Below are positions 56,401 to 64,000 of a stretch of 64,000 nt of DNA, one piece after another. A program made the translations under genes and the position numbers. Numbering within the stretch: position 1 is the stretch's first letter; each line of letters begins with the position of its first letter. This DNA comes from Acanthornis magna (Eukaryota; Chordata; Aves; Passeriformes; Acanthizidae), in the NCBI GenBank assembly GCA_036785705.1, contig JAWUZG010000036.1:13511501-13575500 (forward strand), given 5' to 3'. The notes below the pieces were generated by a model. The model ran no database searches, had not been told where the DNA came from, and saw nothing but the letters and a program-made list of their open reading frames with translations.

Positions 56401-59400
56401 TAGAGATATTAAAATTAATTTACTTGTAATTCAGAAAATAGTATCAATATTTGTGTCAACAAGTTTGTTGTACAGTTAAGCTGAAAAAGTTTTGTACTCC
56501 TTACATTTATTAGAAAAAAAGGAAGGTTGATAGCTCCTATAAAACCATGCATTCAAGTATAATTGGAAAGAAAAATAGCACAGTGTTAATACTGTGTGCA
56601 TTTTTTGTGTATTTAAAAGGATGTAGTTTGATTATGGAATGTTTGATATGAGAAATCTTCCTAAATTAAGGTTTGTTTCGTTGCTCTTGAGTGTTCGTTC
56701 TGAGTTCAGTTAATTATTGAAAATGCATGGTGTAATGCTTCTTGCTTCCCAGCCACCCTTCACAGACAAGTGCCATTGTGTTACATTTCACTGTTTTGTT
56801 TGCAGCTTGTTAAACGAGGTAGATAATTAAATGATAAAATCTTCTAGTAGAAGTATTCCATTCATCTGAAAATCATTAGTCAAATAACTGCTAAAAGTCA
56901 CAGTTGCTCTTGAAAGAAAATCTATTTTAATGATGATATTTCAGTAGTACTTTCTAACTGCAGCTCAATTTTTGTAGGATTTCAAATTTTTTCTTTAGGG
57001 ATCAGTAATTATAATAATCTGAAGTTAAAGTGCAGCTGGTGTTTTAAGAAAATACTGCCAATTTTAAAAAAGTGAATATTTTTACATGCTGAGAGCTGTG
57101 GGATTGAAAACAGTGGTACTATCCTACCATAGGTTAGAAGGAATGCATGGCAAGGTAGAAGATGATATTTTGTTGAAAGTAATCTTTAAATTTTGATTGT
57201 TTCAAGCTTTATTTTTTAATGAGGCATTTTGAACTACTGTTTTTCCTTTTTTTTCCCTCGGCTGTACCTTTTATTGATTAGTGTCTTGATTAGTACATAC
57301 TTCTCTGTATCTGAAATCTCTACTACTTTTTTGCTTTCCTGGATGATGTTGGAACTGTTGCTAAGTATGGACAAAGTTAACATCTGTCTGGAGGAAAGGC
57401 TTGTGGAATAATATTTTTTTCAATGGCATTGTTGGTTTTTTTACAAGGAGTGTCTGCAAAGGCTGCCAGCTGAGAAGTGGCAGTCTCAGATTAGTCTCTC
57501 ATCTTGCCAGATTTTGCAGTTTAAAATCCTTGTAGAATTTAAATACTTGTAAGTGCTACAGGTACATGCAAAAAGTCCTGTGGTTCTACAGATTTAATAG
57601 AAAGTCACTTAGTTGTATTTTGAATTATCTTAATGGGCCATTTTTCTTTCCACTGACATAAAACTTGCAGAAAGGATGATGTTGACTGTTCAGACCTCAG
57701 TTACTTCTTCATAATGGCAAATTTGGGTCTATTGGGTTAGGACCTCTGAGAAGAGCTGACAGGGTCTGCTTGTAAGAAAAGTGGTTTGGGAAAGCTATTT
57801 AAAGGTAGATATCTACAGGAAGTGGCATCTGATGGACAAGAACCAAAAGTATTACCTTGCTTCATATTATTAGCGATATTTTACCATTAAACTTTACCAT
57901 TAACCAAGACTGTTGCCCTTGCCATCCTGGCTGAATTCCAAGCTGTTATATCATTTTGCCTCCATTTGTTCATATGTTAGTTGGAAGCTATTCCCCCTGA
58001 AACCAGCTGCACATTGCTGCCTAAGCAGTGGTTATAGTGTTTCACTTTCTATGTAATTGCATTTTCAGAAGTGACCTGATGTTATGACTCTATGAAGGTT
58101 TTAGTGTCTTAGACTTGTCTGACTCATTCCCTGGTCCCCTTCAAAATACAGTACAGATGGTATTAGAAAATTTAAATTTGGAATAGTTCCTTCTTACAGC
58201 ATTTCTGAAACTTTATAGATGGCTACCGGTGAGGCCAGGAATTTGACTGGGTTATAGCAAAATGTTATTTTCACTCTAATTTTCAAATATAGTAACAAAA
58301 ATCTTAATTATCAAAACAAACATATGAAATAACATTCTGCTATGTCTCAGCACTTGGAAGTGGCTTTTCTTATGTTTTTAATTCTGTTCATTACTGGCTA
58401 TTTGCATTCTGTGACTAATTAATTTGAAAAATACGGGCAGAATAGACAAATGTCTTTGAAGTATCCAATCAAGTACCTACCAATTGTGTGGATTGAAAAG
58501 GCATGAAAAAAGGCTACAGTAGTGGTATTTGTGATATATGGTGAGTGATGTCAGGTAATTTCTGTAAATAATGTCTGTAATAGTTGGAGCTCTCTCTTTT
58601 AATTCATTGGCTGAACAAAGCAAGACCTGTCAACACCTGCAGTGGGGTCTCTGGATTGCTGCCTCCCGACTGTTCCAGCAAACAGCAGTGCTAGTGATGG
58701 GAGTGAGCATATGTCTGCAGATTTTGTTCATAAAACCTGAGCCACAGGGCAATTGTCATTGCCACTACTTCCCTTTCTCCATTCCCCTGCTGTCTTTTCC
58801 AGCATGAATTGACTGAGAAGGGGCGATCCTTCCCCCAGTCACAGTACCTGGCCCACCATGAAGTGGGTAATCCCACCGGGCCACAGGACATGCTTCAGTC
58901 CAGGCTCTGCAGTCCTTCTGTCAGGGTTGGGGCTATACCTTTCATGTCCATAAAGGAATTCTACTTAGTAGTAACATAAATAGGTTTGCAGCTTTAAGAA
59001 TGACTGAAGCATGTCCAGGAGTCCTTTTTCTTCAGAGTGGTCTAAGGCTGTTCCTAAATTTCATCAGTCAGATTGTAGTTTTCTTACGGTGAAGCTCAAC
59101 TCTGTATTGCAAGCTCAACAATAAGCCTGTGATATGACCCCTGCTTTTTAAGCCCTGTTTTGACAGCCACGGTGAAATGTAAACTGTTCCCAAGGTCTCT
59201 GCACAGAGGTGACACCATCCCTTCAGCCTGTCCTTCTCTGAAGACTGAGCATTGAAACAGGAAATAACATCTTGTGCCTCTGTTTTGGGAAATGACATGG
59301 TTTGCCAGTTGTGGCAAATTCTATTGTAATTTTTTCACAAATATTTGCTTTCTGTTACAAATTAATAATAGTTTTGACTTTTAATACTGTTTGTGATTTT

Positions 59401-59490
59401 TGAAATAATCCATTTGGGTTTTGTTTTGTTTTTGTTTTTGTTTTTTCAGCATGGATAAGAAAAAAGAGAGAAGATCCACCCACCATTGAG
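14334..59490 (+). CDS. NDUFAF2: NDUFAF2 (mimitin/B17.2L), coding exons 1-3, last exon outside window
   Basis: NDUFAF2 is a mitochondrial assembly factor for respiratory complex I. It is a paralogue of the subunit NDUFA12 and associates with a late assembly intermediate. Three coding exons are visible (14334-14460, 50694-50783, 59450-59490), 258 nt or 86 codons, about half of the usual protein of roughly 170 residues. The family signature [11 protein letters not shown] is at residues 23-33. Exon 2 gives [20 protein letters not shown] through DFPAEWE, and exon 3 gives [14 protein letters not shown]. These align with human GQTIREKRIVEAANKKE and AWIRRTRKTPPTMEE. The basic N-terminus fits mitochondrial import. 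The human terminal exon begins EILKNEKHREE; nothing like it was found up to 64000. No disabling change was seen. Confidence 0.97.
14803..15255 (+). mobile_element. CR1 LINE, 5'-truncated 3' fragment, sense
   Basis: The segment matches avian CR1 text such as GGTCTGGAGCACAAGTGCTG and GGAGCAGCTGAGGGAGCTGG. It continues through AGGAAGAATTTCTTCCCGC to a 3' end with degenerate ATTCTGTG octamers (GATTCTGTCATTCTGTGAA), the CR1 3'-terminal signature. It retains about 450 bp of the ORF2 C-terminal region and 3' end. It sits only about 340 bp downstream of NDUFAF2 exon 1, close to the CpG island. Confidence 0.93.
17182..17240 (+). other. Candidate poison exon in NDUFAF2 intron 1
   Basis: This 59-bp segment lies between a strong acceptor (TTTCTTTATATTTGTCATTG then TGCTTTAG) and a good donor (GAA|GTAAGC). 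Joined to exon 1 in phase 1 it is open throughout and reads [20 protein letters not shown]. It then shifts exon 2 into a frame with a stop after nine codons. Inclusion would truncate NDUFAF2 and probably trigger decay. It could equally be a chance pair of splice-like sites. Confidence 0.3.
18027..18061. repeat. 15-bp AT-only tandem repeat
   Basis: The unit TTTATTTTTTAAATT is repeated about 2.3 times with no interruption. It lies in NDUFAF2 intron 1. Confidence 0.85.
20223..20255. repeat. Perfect 15-bp inverted repeat, 3-nt loop
   Basis: ATTCATTAGAACATT is followed by CAA and then AATGTTCTAATGAAT. The arms pair perfectly and would form a tight hairpin in RNA or a cruciform in DNA. It is too short for a microRNA precursor and has no terminator-type context in a vertebrate. 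Confidence 0.9.
22911..24160 (-). mobile_element. CR1 LINE, 5'-truncated, antisense, with ORF2 remnant
   Basis: This is about 1.25 kb of CR1 in reverse orientation. On the minus strand a reverse-transcriptase region lies at the 5' side (about 24160-23870), with [18 protein letters not shown] and [15 protein letters not shown] motifs. The C-terminal ORF2 part follows ([29 protein letters not shown] at about 23400-23280). The 3' end is at about 22911-22960. Frames are broken, so it is inactive. Its C-terminal half is close to the copy at 14803-15255, suggesting related subfamilies. Confidence 0.94.
26533..26885 (-). mobile_element. ERV LTR remnant of a second avian family, antisense
   Basis: The plus strand reads TGTCACCCAGAGCACC, then GGTGCCACCACTGTTGTTGA, TAGGCTTGGCCTTGGCCAGT and GACATGGGGGAAGCTTCT, ending near CCACACAAACCCAGTAT. 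This wording is familiar from a high-copy songbird LTR distinct from the family at 8221. The exact ends are uncertain and I could not confirm a target duplication. Confidence 0.65.
30940..31461 (-). mobile_element. Solo ERV LTR with perfect 5-bp target duplication, antisense
   Basis: The plus strand starts TGTTGTGGTTTAACCCCAGC and ends CTCCAGCCAAACCAGCACA, the reverse complement of the same LTR family as 8221-8813. It is flanked on both sides by AGGCT (30935-30939 and 31462-31466), a perfect 5-bp target site duplication. No internal retroviral sequence is present, so it is a solo LTR formed by LTR-LTR recombination. Confidence 0.92.
33617..33880 (-). mobile_element. Probable ERV LTR remnant, antisense
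   Basis: The block begins TGTCTTGGTTTGAGATAATT and contains GTTCAACCAATTCCACCAAT, then AACAAAGAGAGACACAAAAT. This order of blocks resembles another avian LTR read in reverse. Inside it a 17-bp unit, TTATAGGTTCAACCAAT, is directly repeated (33671-33687 and 33696-33712). The right boundary is not clear. Confidence 0.5.
49851..49910. repeat. Two-copy ~30-bp tandem repeat enclosing a perfect 22-bp palindrome
   Basis: AATGGTTCCTAGTCCCAT and AATGGTTCCAAGTCCCAT head two tandem units of about 30 bp. Within the first unit and its junction, 49865-49886 is a perfect palindrome made of CCATTGGTTTT and its reverse complement AAAACCAATGG. It contains an ATTGG and a CCAAT pentamer. Confidence 0.9.
50694..50783 (+). 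CDS. NDUFAF2: NDUFAF2 coding exon 2
   Basis: This 90-nt exon enters and leaves in phase 1. A strong polypyrimidine tract (CTTTTTCTTTCTTTTTTCTG) precedes the acceptor CTATAG, and the donor is GAAG|GTAAAT. It encodes [20 protein letters not shown] and TGDFPAEWE, matching the mammalian exon. Confidence 0.97.
52690..53073 (+). mobile_element. ERV LTR remnant, sense; left end unclear
   Basis: The right part reads like the R/U5 end of an avian LTR. It has GTGAGCATTTTGCATGTAAA, TCACCCTTTCTTTTG, CCAGTAAATTGTTTTTATCT, a GGGGAGGTGTAGAATAGGAG purine stretch, and an end at CTCAACCACAACA. I cannot place the start with confidence; it may reach further left. Confidence 0.55.
53793..53830. repeat. Perfect 19-bp tandem duplication
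   Basis: AGTTAGAAGGTTATTTAAT occurs twice in immediate succession without mismatch, which suggests a recent local duplication. Confidence 0.93.
59418..59446 (+). repeat. GTTTT pentanucleotide tract forming the exon 3 polypyrimidine tract
   Basis: The tract TTTTGTTTTGTTTTTGTTTT continues to TTTTTTCAG, directly before NDUFAF2 exon 3. Length changes here would alter the acceptor strength of a 41-nt exon. Confidence 0.85.
59450..59490 (+). CDS. NDUFAF2: NDUFAF2 coding exon 3
   Basis: This 41-nt micro-exon encodes [14 protein letters not shown] and ends on a codon boundary at the donor GAG|GTGAGA. Its acceptor lies directly after a (GTTTT)-type pentanucleotide repeat ending TTTTTTCAG. Such a small exon is easily missed by automated gene prediction. 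Confidence 0.95.
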
Positions 59491-62400
59491 GTGAGATGAA
59501 ATGTCTTTAAATTTTCAATTGTTGTAATGAAACTACCGTAATTTATTTATAGTGGGCCTATCTGTACAATAATCTGTCACTTGTGGGGGAGAATTTAGTA
59601 TGTTCCTTGCCTAATTGATGAAAATGTACATTGACTAGATATCTAACACTTAGAAAAGAGGAAAATAAGTGGAAATGTAAACTCCTTCATTCTTTAGTCA
59701 TCATCTGTGAGAATTCTTTTAAGATGATATATATTAGATTCTTTAAGATGATTGTACCATTGAAGAGTCTCTTCAATTAAACAAATTCTGACATTACTGC
59801 TATGACTTTTTAAGTTAATGCAAGACTTTTTCGTGGTAGTTGACATTAAAATGTGGGTTTCAAACCCAGCTGCCAGTGGATTCATCAAAACAGGAAACCC
59901 AATTGCACTAACATTTTACAGTGTTAATGAGATAGGGGAATTGCCTCTATGTCTTTATCCATAAGAGAAAGCAGAGAAATGTCCCACGGTGTCTTTCATA
60001 CTGATGAGTTTGTGAAGACTGGAACAAGTTTGGCTGCTGCTCTGTGTGTACAGATGCATGCACAAACATACATGGCTTACCCAGCACTTCTATTACAAGT
60101 TGCTCAGCACCAGCTAGGAATGAGAGAGAAGGTAAGGCATGGTTTGCTGCAGAAGATAAAAATGTCACCCACAAAGGCAGATCCTTGACTTGCATCTGGA
60201 ATAACTGTCAAGTTCATTGAAGATATGCTGGCAGTTTGGTCACTGAGATCTTCTGGAGCGTCCTGGCTTGTGAAAAGTTGTCCTGACTGCCTGTGTGTTG
60301 AGATGACCTGGGGAAGCTTGTCTGCTAATGCTGACAAACTGTAACTCAGTGAAACGAGCTCCTGCACAGCATACAGCTTTTCAACTAATTCTCTCTGCCC
60401 CTCTTTCACACTTGCCACTGAGGCTGTAGAGACAGTAAGGGCTATAATACATCCATGAACAAAAGAAGTTTAAGTTAAATTTATCCTTAAAGCTATTTGG
60501 GGAAGTACTAAATGTGGATTTGTTTTTTTATCTTTTAAAGTTTTTTCTCTTCCCTCCCCAACCTGGTTACTTGTGCAGAGTCATGGAAGTGATACTACAA
60601 CAGTTGTTCCATCTAAGTTTGGCCTCATTTTATCTACTTGTGGCTCATACCAACTGTATGCATACAACTTTTATTGTTGAAATTACCACTTAATGTGATA
60701 CTTGGAGATGGGAGGTATTGTGTCTTCTGTTCTATCATTTCTGTGAGCCAGGCTGCTGCGATAGCTGCTCTGAGGTAAACCTGCTCCAAGGCAAGCAGCC
60801 TTGGTCTGGAATTGGTGCAATAAAGTTCCTCCTGGTGGTAGACGTGTTGGTTCATTTTTAAAAAAGGGAACAGGAAGTCTTCACAGGTGAGAGAACAGTG
60901 GAACAACAGTGTTCTAAATATTTTACCTTCCAGAAAAAACAATTTATGGAGAGTGAAAGATTGCTGGGACTAATGGTATGTTCAGAGTTACAGGACTGCT
61001 TAATTTTCAGTTTCATGAGGTAATAGCTCTGAAAAATAATTTAGCATCTGGGTACTTTACCTGCAGGGCTGTGCACTGACCTTATCACAGAGCAGAAGTG
61101 ATAAACTAGGAATTTGAAAATAGTTATCTTTTCCAGTAATCTCTAAATAGTTTTTTTCCTGTGTAAGGAAAAGTAATCCAAATATATGTATGTTAAAAAT
61201 TCTTGCTAATTCTTGCTAATATGACTCCAGTCATGTGTTAAATATGTGATAGTGAAGCTTAGTCTTTTTCTCTGTATTAGTGTAGGGCGCTATGTGTGAT
61301 CTTCTTTTCTCCTAATTTGAAACTGCTATACCATAAACCCTTACACTACAATACCATTATAAATATAATTATAGGCGTGAAGTATATATAGAATATTGTT
61401 TGGTCCCTATTTGTGGGACTAATTTGCTTTACTGTTTTAGCTACATAAACTTTACTGGCTGCTATTCCATATTGTATTCCCCTTTTGACAGTAAAGATAG
61501 TATGGTAAACTGCTGTGTGACAGTTATGAAACAAGGGAATATTTGTGGCATATTCCATGTTGAAACCCCATATAACAAATCTCTTTGTTCTTTCATGTAT
61601 TTCTCATGAGACCAGACTATTTCTGAAAAAGGATGTAAAGCCCCTAAATTTTGCATTTTGGCTTTAATGACATTTTGCTGTCAACATCATATTGTAACAA
61701 CCTTAAAGTTCCTAAAGCATAAGTTTATGGAGCTGTGCCTATGTTTCTACATTTGCAGTCTGGAAAACTACTTTTTGGAATGGTTTTCCTTTCTTTCCTA
61801 TCCTTTGCACTTCAATTTTTTTTTCTTTCTAGTATCAGATTACATATGTTAAACTTTATTAAAATTTCTATTCCACGTCTGTTAGCCTACCATCCCCCTT
61901 TTGAATCTTATGTTTGGGGTTTTTTATATTTGTTTGACTTATCTTTTATTCAGGTCTTGGCTGTTGATGATAGAGGTTATCAAACTGCTCAGGCTATCAG
62001 GTTTCATGGTGAAGTCTATGATGAATTTTTAATTGAAAATATTGCAGAGGTATAGCTTCACAAAGCAGCTGTATCTTACTCGTCATACTGATGACCACAT
62101 TTTGGGAACCAATGGTTTGGTAAATACTGCAGGCTAACAAAATGTCATTCATAATCATCAGGATGTGTCAGTCACTTAAATGAGAATGAATGTGAGTTGT
62201 TCCTCCTTACCAGTGGTCAGAGTAGTTGGGTCATGACAGCTAAGTCTGTTGATGATTTTCTTGAGATTTGGTCATGTTTTGTATTCAGGCCATTTTTTCT
62301 TCTGCAAACACTTAACTGATCTCTTTTTGTTTGTTTGTTTCCATTATAAAGTTTTCACTTTCTCTCAGAAGTTATTGCTTTACCTCTCTCTTTCTTTAGT

Positions 62401-64000
62401 TTCTCTCTCTTTTTTTCTTATGGAAGAATACTCCAAATCAACTTGTGCAGAGGTAATTGTACCACATCCCTAATGGTTTCTTTCCTCCTTTTTTCCCCAT
62501 CCCTTTCCCCCCATTTTTGGAGGAAGTCACGTGGACTTCCCTGTTTGGCTAGACATAACTAATGAACGTTGCCCTTCATCTTGGTTATTTCTAACCTGGC
62601 CAGTCACATAAGGAGTGTTAGTGCTGGAAGCCTTGGGCTTTAAAGTTATCTTCTGGGATACTGGTTAACAGTTGGTTGCCGTTTGGTTTTTTTACACCTT
62701 GAAATATGCCAAGTCTCAACTCAGTTATGATAAGGGTGATAACTTGACAAATTAATGCAGATCAAGTTGTTTCTTATGTTCTGCTTAAACATGCTCTGTT
62801 CCTATGGTAATCAGGGAATCAGTCTTGCTATAGAATTCTGGATCATGCCTTCACCCTGTTCTAAGCACGTGTGTATGTGTACACGTGTTCCTCACATATA
62901 CTCCTTAATAACAGGTGAGAATCTGAGGTTGAATAAGTATATTTGTGCAGTCCTGTAGCATCCTGTCATCTGTCCCTTTATGTATATATTGAGTATGATC
63001 ATATATGGTTGGCTGAGGAAAATCATTACCTTTATTCCTGTGCAGCTCTAAATTGTATTTTAACCAGTTTAACAAGGGATGAATAACTAAGTTGACTAAT
63101 ATGTTTCTTTGTTCTGTACATAGGAAACTAGATGTATGTAGCACGTGTTTTGTCATTGGCTGGGACCCTTACAGTTTGCAATTAATGAAGATGTTTTAAA
63201 GGCTACTAATATTAAAATAATTTTAATCAAATGCTATTTTGTGGAAGCAGATTTAATAACTTATCACTGTACATGCATATTAATTCACCTGCTGAACATT
63301 AATGTTGTCAGAATTTATTAAGAAAGGTTGCCTGAGATATAGCAGTTGTTTAATAGAAAGGATGTTCCATCCATGCAAATTATGTCTTTGAGAGGCTATT
63401 TCCTTCCGTTCTTTGAGCCATAGTCTACCTTCTGTATGGCTCTTCCAGAAGTTTGTAAGGTAAATGTAAATGTGCTATCTTGCATATACTCCTACTTCCC
63501 AGCCTTCCTTCTGGCTACAGATTTCTCTACTGAATTTAAACATGGCATGTTTATATTTTGGATTTTTCACATCTTGTTTGGAAAGAAAAGATGCTCATGG
63601 AAGACAGGGAGGAAACCTTCTCTCTTCAGCCCTTTCTGTGCCTAACTTCTATTTGATTTTTTTTCTTATTTTAGAGGGCATCAGATTTGTAGAGGCTTTT
63701 AAATAATACTGCTATCTATAACACAAGATATCTGAATGTATTTAGAAATCTAACCTTTATTTTCTCCTGTAGTAGGTCTTGTAGCTACGCACCACTTCTG
63801 ACAATGTCCTGAGGTTCAAGGGTATCTGAGAAACTTGGCATCAGGGCCGTGTCTGTAGAATAGAGGTAGAAATAAAGTTATAGACTTTCTTAGAGTTCCA
63901 GAAAACTACTGAGAAAACTGCAATCATGGCAATGCTTGGAGAAACCGGTCTGGAGATAAATGTGGTTTTTCTCTGAACCCACCAATGTGGTATCCTGCAA
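59491..64000 (+). other. NDUFAF2: NDUFAF2 intron 3 (partial)
   Basis: The right end of the window is intronic. It contains a GC-richer, multi-frame-open block at about 59940-60420, a related-looking block at about 60660-60920, and an exon-like segment at 61954-62055. The expected NDUFAF2 terminal exon and the downstream neighbour SMIM15 (in mammals) were not found. Confidence 0.8.
61954..62055 (+). other. Exon-like ORF segment in NDUFAF2 intron 3, identity unknown
   Basis: A strong acceptor (TTTGACTTATCTTTTATTCAG) is followed by 96 open bases. They encode VLAVDDRGYQTAQAIRFHGE and then VYDEFLIENIAE, with a possible donor GAG|GTATAG or an in-frame Val-stop. It enters in phase 0, the phase in which NDUFAF2 exon 3 ends. 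The peptide is hydrophilic and coding-like, unlike the hydrophobic translation of the surrounding T-rich intron. It does not match the NDUFAF2 C-terminus I know. It may be an alternative terminal exon, a fragment of another gene or chance. Confidence 0.35.

Larger units (their letters stand above)
50784..59449 (+). other. NDUFAF2: NDUFAF2 intron 2 (8.7 kb)
   Basis: This AT-rich intron contains an LTR remnant ending near 53073, a perfect 19-bp tandem duplication at 53793-53830 and GC-richer blocks at about 52200-52560, 58580-58930 and 59040-59310. Those blocks resemble old transposable-element DNA, but I cannot assign them to a family. No further exon was recognised. Confidence 0.8.

Noticed and set aside
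61735..61953. The upstream half of the 106-codon frame ending at 62055
   Set aside because: This part translates T-rich intron and a polypyrimidine tract into a hydrophobic run; only the part after the CAG at 61953 is exon-like.

Overview
The window looks like vertebrate nuclear DNA from a bird, probably a songbird. It has split genes with canonical GT-AG introns, a CpG-island promoter, CR1 LINEs, several avian-type endogenous retrovirus LTRs and a tRNA-Ile-derived SINE with a CR1-like tail of the kind known in zebra finch (TguSINE1-like). There are no bacterial-type operons, CRISPR arrays or phage genes. In chicken the ERCC8/NDUFAF2 neighbourhood lies on chromosome Z, so this is most likely Z-linked DNA. 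That last point comes from known synteny and is not read from the sequence.

Two real protein genes sit head to head around a compact bidirectional promoter. Their start codons at 14045 (minus) and 14334 (plus) are only 288 bp apart inside a CpG island of about 1 kb (13.6-14.6 kb). ERCC8 (CSA, the WD40 substrate receptor of the CRL4 transcription-coupled repair ubiquitin ligase) runs leftwards. Coding exons 1-6 are present, giving 183 codons plus one base; the remaining exons lie beyond the left edge. NDUFAF2 (mimitin/B17.2L, a mitochondrial complex I assembly factor) runs rightwards. Exons 1-3 are present, giving 86 codons; the terminal exon lies beyond the right edge. Every exon was placed by translation, reading phase and splice sites, and the exon lengths agree with the mammalian gene structures as I remember them.

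Layout: 1-3.3 kb holds ERCC8 exons 6-4. The 8.4 kb ERCC8 intron 3 (3.3-11.7 kb) is a retroelement graveyard with an antisense LTR, a decayed retroviral env, the SINE and a sense LTR. 11.7-14.05 kb holds ERCC8 exons 3-1. 14.05-14.46 kb holds the shared promoter and NDUFAF2 exon 1. The 36 kb NDUFAF2 intron 1 (14.5-50.7 kb) contains two CR1 copies, a solo LTR with a perfect 5-bp target duplication and other LTR remnants. NDUFAF2 exon 2 is at 50.7 kb and exon 3 at 59.5 kb, and intron 3 runs to the end.

The most interesting unexplained signals are three exon-like segments inside introns. One in ERCC8 intron 1 has its own ATG and would join exon 2 in frame. One in NDUFAF2 intron 1 behaves like a poison exon. 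One in NDUFAF2 intron 3 encodes 32 coding-like residues in a phase compatible with exon 3. None can be confirmed without RNA data or cross-species alignment. I found no convincing wholly new biological system.
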